Assembly (NCBI GenBank): GCA_040791665.1
Contig: JBFNNX010000017.1
Span: 1-64,000, forward strand
Source of the DNA: Thiodiazotropha sp040791665
GTDB taxonomy: Bacteria; Pseudomonadota; Gammaproteobacteria; Chromatiales; Chromatiaceae
Direction of reading: 5' to 3'
Length of the DNA stretch: 64,000 nucleotides
Numbering within the stretch: position 1 is the stretch's first letter; each line of letters begins with the position of its first letter. This document shows positions 51,813 to 61,085 of this stretch, piece after piece. The notes under the pieces are model-generated. The model was not told the origin of the DNA. It did not search any database and saw only the letters and a list, made by a program, of their open reading frames with translations. The translations under genes and the position numbers were made by a program.

Positions 51813-53732
51813 ATGATCCAGTTCGAGCATATTTCACTCAGACGTGGCAGCAAACTGCTCCTACAGCAGGTGGACTTTGCCCTCTATGAAGGATGGAGGG
51901 TCGGTATTACCGGTGGCAATGGGAGTGGCAAGTCAAGCCTGTTCGATCTGGTATTGGGCGAATTACAGGCAGACGAGGGAAACCTCTTCCTGCCCCAGAA
52001 CATCGAAATCGCCCATGTGGCGCAGGAAACCCCGGCACTCACTCGTTCGGCCCTCGATTATGTTGTCGACGGAGATCGTAGACTGCGGGAAATCGAGCGG
52101 GAGCTGTCCACGGCCGAAGCGGCCGATGACGGTGCCTCTCTGGCACGGTTACACGAAGCATACCACCATCTTGATGGATACAGCGCCAAGGCCCGAGCCG
52201 GTGAACTGCTGCATGGACTGGGGTTCACTCCCGAGGATGAGTTACGATCGGTCGACCGTTTTTCAGGTGGCTGGCGGGTACGCCTCAATCTGGCGCAGGC
52301 CTTGATGTGCCGCTCCGATATGTTGCTGCTCGACGAGCCTACCAACCACCTGGATCTGGATGCGGTGATCTGGTTGGAGTCCTGGTTGCGCAACTATGCA
52401 GGCACCCTGCTGCTGATCTCGCATGACCGTGACTTCCTCGATCAGGTCACCGATCATATCGTCCACATCGAGCGACAGCAGGCGACTCTCTACAACAGTA
52501 ACTACAGCGGCTTTGAGCATACCCGTGCCGCACGCCTGGCCAATCAGCAGGCTGCCTTCGAAAAGCAACAACGCGAGATAGCCCATATCCGAAGTTATGT
52601 CGATCGGTTTCGTGCCAAGGCCACCAAGGCGCGCCAGGCCCAGAGTCGCCTGAAGGCGTTGCAGCGTATGGAAGCGATCGCCCCGGCCCATGTGGATTCA
52701 CCTTTCAATTTCACCTTTGCCGAACCGGAGAAGAATCCTCACCCCTTGCTTCAGCTGAGTGATCTGGAAGTAGGCTATGGCGGAGAGTCCATTCTCAGAG
52801 ATGTCCAATTCAACCTGGCTCCGGGCGACCGTATCGGCCTGTTGGGACCGAATGGTGCGGGTAAATCGACCCTGATCAAATTGCTGGCGGGTGAACTTGA
52901 GCCAATCTCTGGTTTGCGGTCGCCAGCACAAGAGCTGCGTATAGGATATTTTGCTCAACATCAACTTGAGCAACTGGATCCCGATGCCACTCCCCTGCTG
53001 CATCTGCAACGGCTGGATCGCGAGGCCAGTGAGCAATCCCTGCGCAGCTATCTGGGTGGATTTGGATTTCATGACGATCAGTCGCTACAAACGGTGGCCC
53101 CCTTTTCCGGTGGCGAGAAGGCCCGGCTGGTGCTTGCAATGCTGGTTTACCAACGCCCCAACCTGTTACTGCTGGATGAGCCGACCAACCATCTCGATCT
53201 GGAGATGCGCTATGCCGTGGGTCAGGCACTGCAGAATTTTCAGGGTGCCATGGTGATCGTCTCCCATGACCGTCATCTATTACGCATAACCACAGATGAG
53301 TTTTGGCTGGTGTATGATGGTCAGGTGGTGTCTTTCCCCGGATCTCTGGATGATTATCCGCAATGGCTGGTGACGGAACGACGCAGCGGGAACGGTGTGA
53401 ACAGAGCCCAGGTCGACTCACAACTCAACAGCCATACCGCAGTGGCGAGAAAGGATAGAAAGCGTCAACAGGCCGAGCAGCGAAAACGTCTCCTGCCTTT
53501 GCGCCGGCAGCAATTGAAATTTGAGCAAGAAATGGAAAAACTACACCACAGGCAACAACAGCTGGATCAGTTGCTGGCGGATCCGGCGCTCTATGATTCA
53601 CCACAAAAAAATGAGTTAAAACAGCGTCTTAAAGAAAAGAGTGATTTGGACAGGGAGTTGAGTGAGTGTGAACAGCGTTGGTTGGACGTGAGTGAGCAAC
53701 TGGAGGCTGCACAAAACGACGAAACAGTCTAA
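51813..53732 (+). CDS. ABC-F family ATPase (YheS-like)
   Basis: A 639-residue soluble protein with two ABC domains: Walker A GGNGSGKSS with signature FSGGWRVRLNLAQAL, and Walker A GPNGAGKST with FSGGEKARLVLAML; LLLDEPTNHLD occurs twice. The C-terminal 110 residues are a charged coiled coil (EQRKRLLPLRRQQLKFEQ). No membrane segments; ABC-F proteins act on ribosomes. Best match is YheS. Confidence 0.9.
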   Translation: MIQFEHISLRRGSKLLLQQVDFALYEGWRVGITGGNGSGKSSLFDLVLGELQADEGNLFLPQNIEIAHVAQETPALTRSALDYVVDGDRRLREIERELSTAEAADDGASLARLHEAYHHLDGYSAKARAGELLHGLGFTPEDELRSVDRFSGGWRVRLNLAQALMCRSDMLLLDEPTNHLDLDAVIWLESWLRNYAGTLLLISHDRDFLDQVTDHIVHIERQQATLYNSNYSGFEHTRAARLANQQAAFEKQQREIAHIRSYVDRFRAKATKARQAQSRLKALQRMEAIAPAHVDSPFNFTFAEPEKNPHPLLQLSDLEVGYGGESILRDVQFNLAPGDRIGLLGPNGAGKSTLIKLLAGELEPISGLRSPAQELRIGYFAQHQLEQLDPDATPLLHLQRLDREASEQSLRSYLGGFGFHDDQSLQTVAPFSGGEKARLVLAMLVYQRPNLLLLDEPTNHLDLEMRYAVGQALQNFQGAMVIVSHDRHLLRITTDEFWLVYDGQVVSFPGSLDDYPQWLVTERRSGNGVNRAQVDSQLNSHTAVARKDRKRQQAEQRKRLLPLRRQQLKFEQEMEKLHHRQQQLDQLLADPALYDSPQKNELKQRLKEKSDLDRELSECEQRWLDVSEQLEAAQNDETV

Positions 53733-53876
53733 AGTGTCACCATTGGGAATTAGGATTAAGATCCTTGACAGGCAGCCTCAGCAGGAAAAGCGGCTGGCTG
53801 TAGCCTGCTTTCAAATGATTAGTGCATTGGATTGTTTGATTGCATGAATTGGGACATGCACGCATTTTGAGATTTG

Positions 53877-54152
53877 ATGATGAATATTTATGTAGGAAAT
53901 CTGCCCTGGAGTGTTAAGGATGATGAGTTGCGTCAACTCTTCACTGAGTTTGGAGATGTCTCCAGTGCTAATGTAATTATGGACAAGTTTTCAGGCCGGT
54001 CCAGAGGATTCGGATTTGTCGAGATGCCAGACTCATCGGCGGCTGAAAACGCAATCAAGGCGCTGAATGAAAAAGAGGTTGGTGGACGCAATCTGCGCGT
54101 CAACGAAGCGAAGCCCCGGGAAGAACGCCCCCCGCGTCGATCCAGGCACTGA
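53877..54152 (+). CDS. RNA recognition motif (RRM) protein
   Basis: A 91-residue single-RRM protein with RNP2 IYVGNL and RNP1 RGFGFVEM, and a short basic tail (PREERPPRRSRH). Such glycine-poor bacterial RRM proteins often respond to cold or stress and bind mRNA or sRNA. The start is one of two ATGs (53877 or 53880). It has its own terminator downstream, so it is probably monocistronic. Confidence 0.9.
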   Translation: MMNIYVGNLPWSVKDDELRQLFTEFGDVSSANVIMDKFSGRSRGFGFVEMPDSSAAENAIKALNEKEVGGRNLRVNEAKPREERPPRRSRH

Positions 54153-54165
54153 TAAGAAGGGACAG

Positions 54166-54197
54166 GGATTGCATGCAGAGCAATCCCCGCTTTTTAG
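54166..54197 (+). terminator. Rho-independent terminator of the RRM gene
   Basis: GGGATTGC (54166-54173) pairs with GCAATCCC (54181-54188) around a 7-nt loop, followed by CGCTTTTT. It lies 14 nt after the RRM stop. Confidence 0.85.
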
Positions 54198-54246
54198 AGT
54201 AACAACATGATTGCCTGTAGTAACAGGACAGAGACCTATTCGCGAT

Positions 54247-54717
54247 ATGAAAGGCTTCTTTGCACTACTATTTCTCATTGCCCTCGCATTTCTGATCTGG
54301 CCCTATACCGCAGTCTATAGCCTGGATCAGGCCCTGCAGTCAAATGATCAGCGGATGCTCAATGAGATGATCGATCTGGCGTCGATAAGAGAGCAGATCA
54401 AACGCAAACTCAATAAGAACGTGCAAAGTACCATTGGGGAGGTATCCAATAGTTTTATCGATTGGTTACAAAACGGTATTCAGCGCATGGGTGCCGATGC
54501 GGTTGAGCGCATGGTCGACTATCAATGGGTTGTCGCTCAACTGCGATCACACAATCGTAAACCTGAGCAGGGCGGTATTCTGGATCGAATGACCTACGCG
54601 TTTTTTGATGGTCCCGACAGGCTGTTGTTACGCATCGGTGACTTGGATGACAATCCGGTTCATGCCCACCTCAGCCTGCAGGGCCTGCAGTGGCGAATCA
54701 CTGCCGTTTATAACTGA
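54247..54717 (+). CDS. DUF2939 protein
   Basis: A 156-residue protein with an N-terminal membrane or signal helix (FFALLFLIALAFLIWPYTAVY) followed by SLDQALQSNDQRMLNEMID, as in DUF2939. Function unknown. ATG at 54247 chosen to put the hydrophobic helix at the N-terminus. Confidence 0.7.
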   Translation: MKGFFALLFLIALAFLIWPYTAVYSLDQALQSNDQRMLNEMIDLASIREQIKRKLNKNVQSTIGEVSNSFIDWLQNGIQRMGADAVERMVDYQWVVAQLRSHNRKPEQGGILDRMTYAFFDGPDRLLLRIGDLDDNPVHAHLSLQGLQWRITAVYN

Positions 54718-55001
54718 TATCGCCACGGGGCTCTCTCTATTGGCCGATTTGGCTGGGGCGTAATGAAATAGTGCCCATGGCGCGGGTAAAAAAATAAGCT
54801 TTACAAATGGTTAGGCTGATTTTTTCTGATGTCGGCCGTATCAGGCCAGCACTGCTGCAGCGGATAAGAAGAATTAAAGAATTGGCCTCATCAGCCGCTC
54901 AATCATTCTGAGGTTCAACATTGTTGAGTCTGTGAACCCGTATTGAAACTTGTGCGAGCCTCCGAGGCTGCGCATCAGGATGATAGAGAGAGAATCGAAT
55001 A

Positions 55002-55805
55002 ATGGCCGAAATCAGTTTTAACCAAGATCTTTTTGATGTCTGCCCTACTGGTATGCTGGCTATAGACAGTGAAGTCTGTATTCGATGGGTGAATCCTGCA
55101 TTGGAAGCAATGCTCGATCTGTCCGGTGATGAGCTTATCGGCAAAGACAAGAATACACTGCCTGAAAGTCTGCATGCCCTGTTTGATGAGACCGATATGT
55201 TGCACCTTTCGCTCAATGGTGAAGGCGAACGATGGCTGCAGCGCGAAGTGCGTGAGGTTGTGGATGGCGAGAATACCCAACTAAGATTGCATTTCTATCA
55301 GGATATTAGCCAGCTGATTCTGGCGCAACGTGAGACCGATCAATTGCGCAGACAGGTGCAAGATCTCACGATTACCGATGAACTTACCGGTATGGCCAAT
55401 CGTCGTGCCACGATTCAGGCAATAAGTGCACAGGTAACCCGCAGCAGACGTTACGGAAATTTACTGACCCTTGGCGCAATGCGATTGAGCAATCCCGACC
55501 AGGATGGGAGCCCATTACCGGACACCTCTATTCTGGTAATGACCCAGTATCTGCGTGAGCGTCTACGCTGGGCAGACGTTATCGGCCGTTATGAAGATCA
55601 GCTGTTTCTTCTCGTGATGCCTGAGACCGCCATAGAGGATGGTGAAAATCTGCTGCAACAGATCGCCAACGAGTGCCGTGGAGGCGCCTTGTCCGATCTT
55701 GGGGAGGATCCTGTTCCCGAGTTGAGGATCGGTGTGTCGGAATGGTCTAAAGGTGATGATTCACAGCGGCTGATTACCCGGGCAATCGAGTCGATTGAAG
55801 CATAA
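55002..55805 (+). CDS. PAS-GGDEF protein with degenerate active site
   Basis: A 267-residue soluble protein with an N-terminal PAS domain (about 8-110; LFDVCPTGMLAIDSEVCIRW) and a GGDEF-fold domain (about 125-265; TDELTGMANRRATI). The catalytic GGDEF is replaced by YEDQLF, so it cannot make cyclic-di-GMP. It may be a receptor or a regulatory partner. Upstream of cyaA. Confidence 0.8.
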   Translation: MAEISFNQDLFDVCPTGMLAIDSEVCIRWVNPALEAMLDLSGDELIGKDKNTLPESLHALFDETDMLHLSLNGEGERWLQREVREVVDGENTQLRLHFYQDISQLILAQRETDQLRRQVQDLTITDELTGMANRRATIQAISAQVTRSRRYGNLLTLGAMRLSNPDQDGSPLPDTSILVMTQYLRERLRWADVIGRYEDQLFLLVMPETAIEDGENLLQQIANECRGGALSDLGEDPVPELRIGVSEWSKGDDSQRLITRAIESIEA

Positions 55806-56008
55806 GCCGCTGAAGAAAGGAGCAGTATCCTACCGTCGTCATCTCACTGGTGTTGCCGGACACGGTGATTGACGAACCTGCGCAGCATAGATCGCCTGTT
55901 GTCCGGTGGTGTGTATGCTGCGGGGCAGGACCTGGAGAAATAAATGACGTCTACCTGCAAACTCGGCTGTGACATCCTCCAGCTTTCTCAATATCGGCAG
56001 TAACACGC

Positions 56009-58828
56009 ATGCCCGAATCGCAACGAATCAGCTTCGATGAGGGAATCAGCAGAAAGGAGCTGAATGCCGTCCGCCAACGCTTTATGCGATTGCATCGTGA
56101 ACGCCTGCGGCGAATCCTGGTTGAGTTGCGGAAAAGCCAGCAGGAGTTCATGCACATCCTACCACTGCTGCTGCATATCAATCATCCCATGCTGCCCGGG
56201 TTCGTCAGCAGCGAAACGCCCACCGGCATCTCAGACTACAGTCCCTCCAGAAAGGCCCTGGATGCGGCAAACAAACTGAGCCGCAGTTTTGAGTTTAAGA
56301 AGCGAGCGCAGCGTGTGTATCACATCCATGGTCTCTATCTGATGGGCAGTACGGGTACGATCGGTCAATCATCGGGTAGCGATTTCGACCTATGGCTCTG
56401 CTTTGACCCGGCCTTGGATGAAAAGCAGCGTCAACAACTGCAGCAAAAGGTGGTCAAGATAGAGAAGAGCGCTGCGGAGCTGGGTTTGGAACTGCACATC
56501 TTTCTCATCGATCCCGAGCGTTTCCGGCAGGGGGAGAAATCCAAGCTGTCCCATGAAAGCACGGGGACTACACAGCATAATCTGTTGTTGGAAGAGTTTT
56601 ATCGCAGCGCGGTACTGCTCGCAGGACGATATCCTCTATGGTGGCTGGTCCCACCCGATAAAGAGGATGACTACCAGGCATTTGCCAACTATCTGCTCAC
56701 CAATCGCTTTGTCAAGGCGGCTGAGATCTTTGACCTGGGAGGACTTGACCATGTGCAAGCCGGTGAATTCTTCGGCGCAGCCCTGTGGCAGCTCTATAAA
56801 GGTATTGATTCACCCTACAAATCGATTTTGAAGATCTTTCTCATGGAGGCCTACAGCCGCCATTATCCCTCGCCGCCATGGCTGGCGCAGCAGGCGAAAC
56901 GGGCGATCTACGAAGGCGAGAAGGATATCGACAAACTGGATTCCTATATTCTGCTCTATCAGCAGGTCGAGGCCTATCTGAAGCAGAACAAAGATCTCGA
57001 TCGGCTGGAGCTTGCGCGCCGTTGCTTCTACTTCAAGGTTGGCGAACGGCTGAGCCGTTCTCGGAATAGCGATAATTGGCGTTTGCGATCGATGCTGACA
57101 CTGACTCGACAGTGGGGTTGGGGGCAGACACAATTACAGATGATGGATACCCGGTCAGATTGGAAGATAGACAGGGTCATCAAGGAACGCAATGCACTGG
57201 TCGGGGTGCTGACGCGTAGCTATAGGCTGTTGACCGATTTCGCCCGTAAGTACGCCCAGGAGAGCCACATCGACCCCCATGAGCTCAATCTGTTGGGGCG
57301 TAAGCTCTATACCGCGCTCGATCATCGGCCAGGAAAGATCGATCATATCAATCCCGGGATCTCGAAAAATCTCACTGAGGAGAATCTTTCACTCCACTAT
57401 CGCCCGACAAGGGATGGGGAGCCGGCATGGATGTTATATCGCGGTAAACTGGAAGCGGGAGAGGCAATTGAACATCGGCCGATAAAGATCTCAAATAACC
57501 TGATCGAGATCCTGTTGTGGAGCCACGTCAATCAGGTTTGGGGAAAAGGCACCCTTATTACCTACGATGCGGGTGAGTCTGCACTACCACGCGATGAGTT
57601 GCTCTCACTGCAGGGAAGCGTCAGCCGTCTTTTTCCCCAATACATGCCCCCATCGGCGGGTATGGCAACTCTCGCCAAGCCGGCATCGATTGTCTTGAGT
57701 GCATTGTTTATCAATATCGGCGTAGATCCGATGGAGCATCTGACCAAGGAGGGAATGCAGCTAACCAGTGAGCGTCACGATCCACTGAGTTTTGCTTCGT
57801 CGCGCACCAATCTGGTAATGAATCTGGAAAAGATACACCAGACCAGCTGGGGGGAGCTGCAGGTATCGCGTCACGAAGGGGCTGAGGGATTGATGGATGT
57901 GCTCTGCTATATCCTCAATCTGCAACCTGAGCGGGACCTTCCGCGCTCACTGATACGAGCCTACAGCTATTCGGGTGTAAGGGGTGGCCAGATCGCATTG
58001 AGAGTCACAGAGTTGTTCAATCACGTGATTCATCGATTCAGTGGTGACGAATTCGATAATGGTCGCTATGTATTCCGTATGGGAAGGGTCTTTTTTATCG
58101 TACAGAAGAAGGCTGAGTCAGGATTTATCTGGCAAAGCCTGGAGTCATTCGAGAGTCTGATCGACGAGTTGGAACTACCGCAACAGACCTACCGTGCCCT
58201 CGAATTCGATCCTGAGATACTCGTAAACAGTCCCTATCCGATACTCTATAAGTTAAATAAACCGGATGTGATACAACTCTTCTTCAGAATCCAGAAAAAG
58301 CATGCTGAAATCTATGTCCTTGATGAGCAGGGAGCCCTGTTTCAGCAGACTATCGCGGTAGACAGTCCTCGATTTCTTATGCGACAGCAGCGTCGTTTCC
58401 TCAACAGCCTGCAGCAGCTGCGTAATCTTGTTCTGGATACGCCAAGCGATCTGTTGCTCGAGCCGGAATTTCATCAACTCTCCATTGACAGGGATGGGCT
58501 ATATTACACTGAACGGCGGCGGGTACCCTTGGTGGATGGCGATGACTATCTGGAGCTGACCATGATCGGCGATTCCAGTATGACCAGGAGAGAACCCGTT
58601 TCCCTGATTTGTGGCGACAAGGAGTTTACCCGTCTGGAGTATGGCGCTGATCTTTATGCTGCAACCTTTGAATATATTCACGGCTTTCGCAACAGTGACG
58701 AGCGATATCCCATCTATCTGACATCCATCCGATTGAGTGGCATGAAGCCTATCCAGACGCTCTCCACAGTTGATTTACTGAATATGAAAAAACACGTGGA
58801 AGAGCGTCTGAATTCACAAGAGGAGTAA
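56009..58828 (+). CDS. cyaA: Class I adenylate cyclase
   Basis: A 939-residue class I (enterobacterial-type) adenylate cyclase. The nucleotidyltransferase core GSTGTIGQSSGSDFDLWLC (about 112-130) is in the N-terminal half; the C-terminal half is regulatory. It makes cAMP. Unlike Escherichia coli, it does not neighbour lptM-dapF here. Confidence 0.95.
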   Translation: MPESQRISFDEGISRKELNAVRQRFMRLHRERLRRILVELRKSQQEFMHILPLLLHINHPMLPGFVSSETPTGISDYSPSRKALDAANKLSRSFEFKKRAQRVYHIHGLYLMGSTGTIGQSSGSDFDLWLCFDPALDEKQRQQLQQKVVKIEKSAAELGLELHIFLIDPERFRQGEKSKLSHESTGTTQHNLLLEEFYRSAVLLAGRYPLWWLVPPDKEDDYQAFANYLLTNRFVKAAEIFDLGGLDHVQAGEFFGAALWQLYKGIDSPYKSILKIFLMEAYSRHYPSPPWLAQQAKRAIYEGEKDIDKLDSYILLYQQVEAYLKQNKDLDRLELARRCFYFKVGERLSRSRNSDNWRLRSMLTLTRQWGWGQTQLQMMDTRSDWKIDRVIKERNALVGVLTRSYRLLTDFARKYAQESHIDPHELNLLGRKLYTALDHRPGKIDHINPGISKNLTEENLSLHYRPTRDGEPAWMLYRGKLEAGEAIEHRPIKISNNLIEILLWSHVNQVWGKGTLITYDAGESALPRDELLSLQGSVSRLFPQYMPPSAGMATLAKPASIVLSALFINIGVDPMEHLTKEGMQLTSERHDPLSFASSRTNLVMNLEKIHQTSWGELQVSRHEGAEGLMDVLCYILNLQPERDLPRSLIRAYSYSGVRGGQIALRVTELFNHVIHRFSGDEFDNGRYVFRMGRVFFIVQKKAESGFIWQSLESFESLIDELELPQQTYRALEFDPEILVNSPYPILYKLNKPDVIQLFFRIQKKHAEIYVLDEQGALFQQTIAVDSPRFLMRQQRRFLNSLQQLRNLVLDTPSDLLLEPEFHQLSIDRDGLYYTERRRVPLVDGDDYLELTMIGDSSMTRREPVSLICGDKEFTRLEYGADLYAATFEYIHGFRNSDERYPIYLTSIRLSGMKPIQTLSTVDLLNMKKHVEERLNSQEE

Positions 58829-58840
58829 TGTGGCAATTTC

Positions 58841-59539
58841 TCACTGTTTAGTGGCTTTAGGCTTTGCCGCCACCTTGATGAGTTCAAGCTCGAAGATGAT
58901 TGTCTCATTGGCCCCGATTTTCTTGCCCGCTCCCCGTTCGCCATAAGCCAACTCAGGTGGGATGACAATTTTCCATTTCGCCCCGGGTTTCATCAGAAGC
59001 AGGGCCTCCCTGAAGCCGGGTACTACCTTGTCCAGGCCGAATTTGGCCGGTTTTCCCCGTTGGCGAGAGCTATCGAAGACTGATCCGTCGATAAGGGTGC
59101 CATGGTAGTGTACCTCTACCGTGTCACCGGTTTGTGGTGATGCGCCGTCGCCGGGCTCCATCACCTCGTACTGTAATCCGCTTTTCAGAGTCACCACGTT
59201 TTTGCGTTTACCGTTTTGTTTACGAAAGGCAGCACCGTTGGCACTGTTTTCCGTGGCAGTTTCGGCGCGTTGTGCTTCCATGGCTGCATAATGCTTTTTC
59301 ATGGCGGCACGCATCTGGTTCGCGTCGAGCTTCAATTTTCTGTTATGCAAAGAATCTTCAACGGCTTGGAGAAATGTCTCCATATCAATCTCGCCAGTCT
59401 GCTGGGCTCGAAGCATCTTGCCGATCTGAACGCCTACGGTATAACTGTACTGTTGTTTATCGGAAGCAAGTTCGCCGGCAAAGATGGAAAAAGAAGAGCA
59501 TAGTACTGTAATCAATAAAATAATGTTTAAACGTCTCAT
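58841..59539 (-). CDS. FKBP-type peptidyl-prolyl isomerase, periplasmic (FkpA/Mip-like)
   Basis: A 232-residue protein with signal peptide (LLITVLCSSFSIFAG), an N-terminal dimerisation helix region (about 25-100) and a C-terminal FKBP domain (TGDTVEVHYHGTLIDGSVFD, PGAKWKIVIPPELAYGERG). It is likely a periplasmic folding catalyst. The C-terminus is lysine-rich. Confidence 0.92.
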   Translation of the reverse strand: MRRLNIILLITVLCSSFSIFAGELASDKQQYSYTVGVQIGKMLRAQQTGEIDMETFLQAVEDSLHNRKLKLDANQMRAAMKKHYAAMEAQRAETATENSANGAAFRKQNGKRKNVVTLKSGLQYEVMEPGDGASPQTGDTVEVHYHGTLIDGSVFDSSRQRGKPAKFGLDKVVPGFREALLLMKPGAKWKIVIPPELAYGERGAGKKIGANETIIFELELIKVAAKPKATKQ

Positions 59540-59647
59540 CGTTACAATATTTCCTAGGTGTCATGAAAAGGTTATTTCTCTTGTTTTTGATCTTATCAAA
59601 GCAAGGAATCAGATCGGCATCGTTATATGAAGTTCAATGTGTAACGC

Positions 59648-60655
59648 TTATTTGCAATCTTCGTCGCGCATTGGGACCAGCTCAATATCGCTTGGTTGTT
59701 TGCCGCCGGAATTGCCGCCGCGGTCAGGGTGAGAGAGTGTGTCGGAGACAATATATGAAGGCCTTCTTTTCACTTCACGGTAAATTTCTCCGATATATTC
59801 TCCGATTAAACCAAGGCCGAAGAGAATCATGCTGCCCATGCCGAGAATGAGAAGAATCACGGTGGGGAACCCCTCCTCAGCATACCCCATCCACTTGTAC
59901 CAGAGGGTCTGAACGGTCAAAACCAGACTGAAGATCAATCCAGCCACCCCAAGCCATGTGACGATTCTGAGCGGTAGTGACGAGAAGCTGATAAGGGTTG
60001 TTCTTGCCAGTTCCAATAGGTTCCGGATGCTCCATCCGCTGCTCCCCGCTTCTCTGTTTGGCGGGTCAAATTCAATGGCGGCGGAATCGAATCCCATCCA
60101 TGCAGTCAAGCCACGAAAATAACGACCGGCTTCCGGCAGGTTGATATAGTGGTCAATGACACGCCGATCGAGCAACTTGAAATCGCTGGCACTCCGCATA
60201 TCAAGTCCGCTCGATAGCTTGAATAGTCGGTAATAAAGGGTGGCACCGATGCGTTTTAGGGATGACTCATGCTGGCGTTTGGTTTTCACGCCCTCCACAA
60301 TCGGGATTTTTCCCTTGTCCCACAATTCCAACATTTTTGGTATCAGTTTCGGAGGGTGTTGCAGGTCGGCGTCAATGACGATGGCGGCGCGGCCGCCAGC
60401 CTGGCGGAGGCCGGCTAAGATAGCAGCCTCCTTACCGAAATTTCGGCTTAAGCGAACAGCTGCGATATTGATCGATGATGTGCCTGCAGTGATGAAGTCT
60501 GTAATCAACTGCCATGAATCGTCCGTGGATCCGTCATCCACCATGACCATTTCAAACTCATAACGGGATCGCGCCAACGATGTCGAGACAGCCTGCCAGA
60601 ATCGTGCAAGTCCGGCCTGCTCATTGTGGATTGGAACAATCAGTGAAATAAGCAT
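59648..60655 (-). CDS. GtrB-like family 2 glycosyltransferase
   Basis: A 335-residue enzyme with a GT-A domain (LIVPIHNEQAGLARFW, VMVDDGSTDDS, VIDADLQHPPKL) and two C-terminal membrane helices (about 230-300), like GtrB/ArnC undecaprenyl-phosphate sugar transferases. It should load a sugar onto undecaprenyl phosphate. Last gene of the GtrABC-like set. Confidence 0.88.
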   Translation of the reverse strand: MLISLIVPIHNEQAGLARFWQAVSTSLARSRYEFEMVMVDDGSTDDSWQLITDFITAGTSSINIAAVRLSRNFGKEAAILAGLRQAGGRAAIVIDADLQHPPKLIPKMLELWDKGKIPIVEGVKTKRQHESSLKRIGATLYYRLFKLSSGLDMRSASDFKLLDRRVIDHYINLPEAGRYFRGLTAWMGFDSAAIEFDPPNREAGSSGWSIRNLLELARTTLISFSSLPLRIVTWLGVAGLIFSLVLTVQTLWYKWMGYAEEGFPTVILLILGMGSMILFGLGLIGEYIGEIYREVKRRPSYIVSDTLSHPDRGGNSGGKQPSDIELVPMRDEDCK

Positions 60656-60668
60656 GGCTATCTCCGGC

Positions 60669-61085
60669 TCATGAAAGAAAAATCAACCGCTTCATTGTAA
60701 TGTAATTGATGCCGATGAGGATAATTTCGGTGGCCAGTTTCGCCGGGATGGGATCAAGCCCCAGTTTGTCAATAAACAGAATGATACAACCGACACTGAG
60801 CAAGTATGAGAACACCCAAAGCAGCAGATAGCCAAATGCCTGTTTGCCTAACTCGCGTCGAGTAAAGTTTCTGTTGTTGTAAACAAATACCTTGTGACCC
60901 GCAAAAGCGGCAACAGCTCCGCTGGCTCTTGCCGCTGTTTGGGCCCACACAACCCCGATTGCGGCATGGCTTAAAACGAAGACCACGAAATCAATGATCC
61001 AGGCAGCGATGCCAACCAACAGATAGCGTGAAAACTGCAACGAAACAGCTTTTTCGACGAGACTTCGTAAAGAGGAGTAACTCAT
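60669..61085 (-). CDS. GtrA-family flippase
   Basis: A 138-residue protein with four membrane helices of the GtrA family (FSRYLLVGIAAWIIDFVVF). GtrA is thought to flip undecaprenyl-linked sugars. The ATG at 61085 overlaps the preceding gene's stop by one base (TGATG). Confidence 0.85.
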   Translation of the reverse strand: MSYSSLRSLVEKAVSLQFSRYLLVGIAAWIIDFVVFVLSHAAIGVVWAQTAARASGAVAAFAGHKVFVYNNRNFTRRELGKQAFGYLLLWVFSYLLSVGCIILFIDKLGLDPIPAKLATEIILIGINYITMKRLIFLS

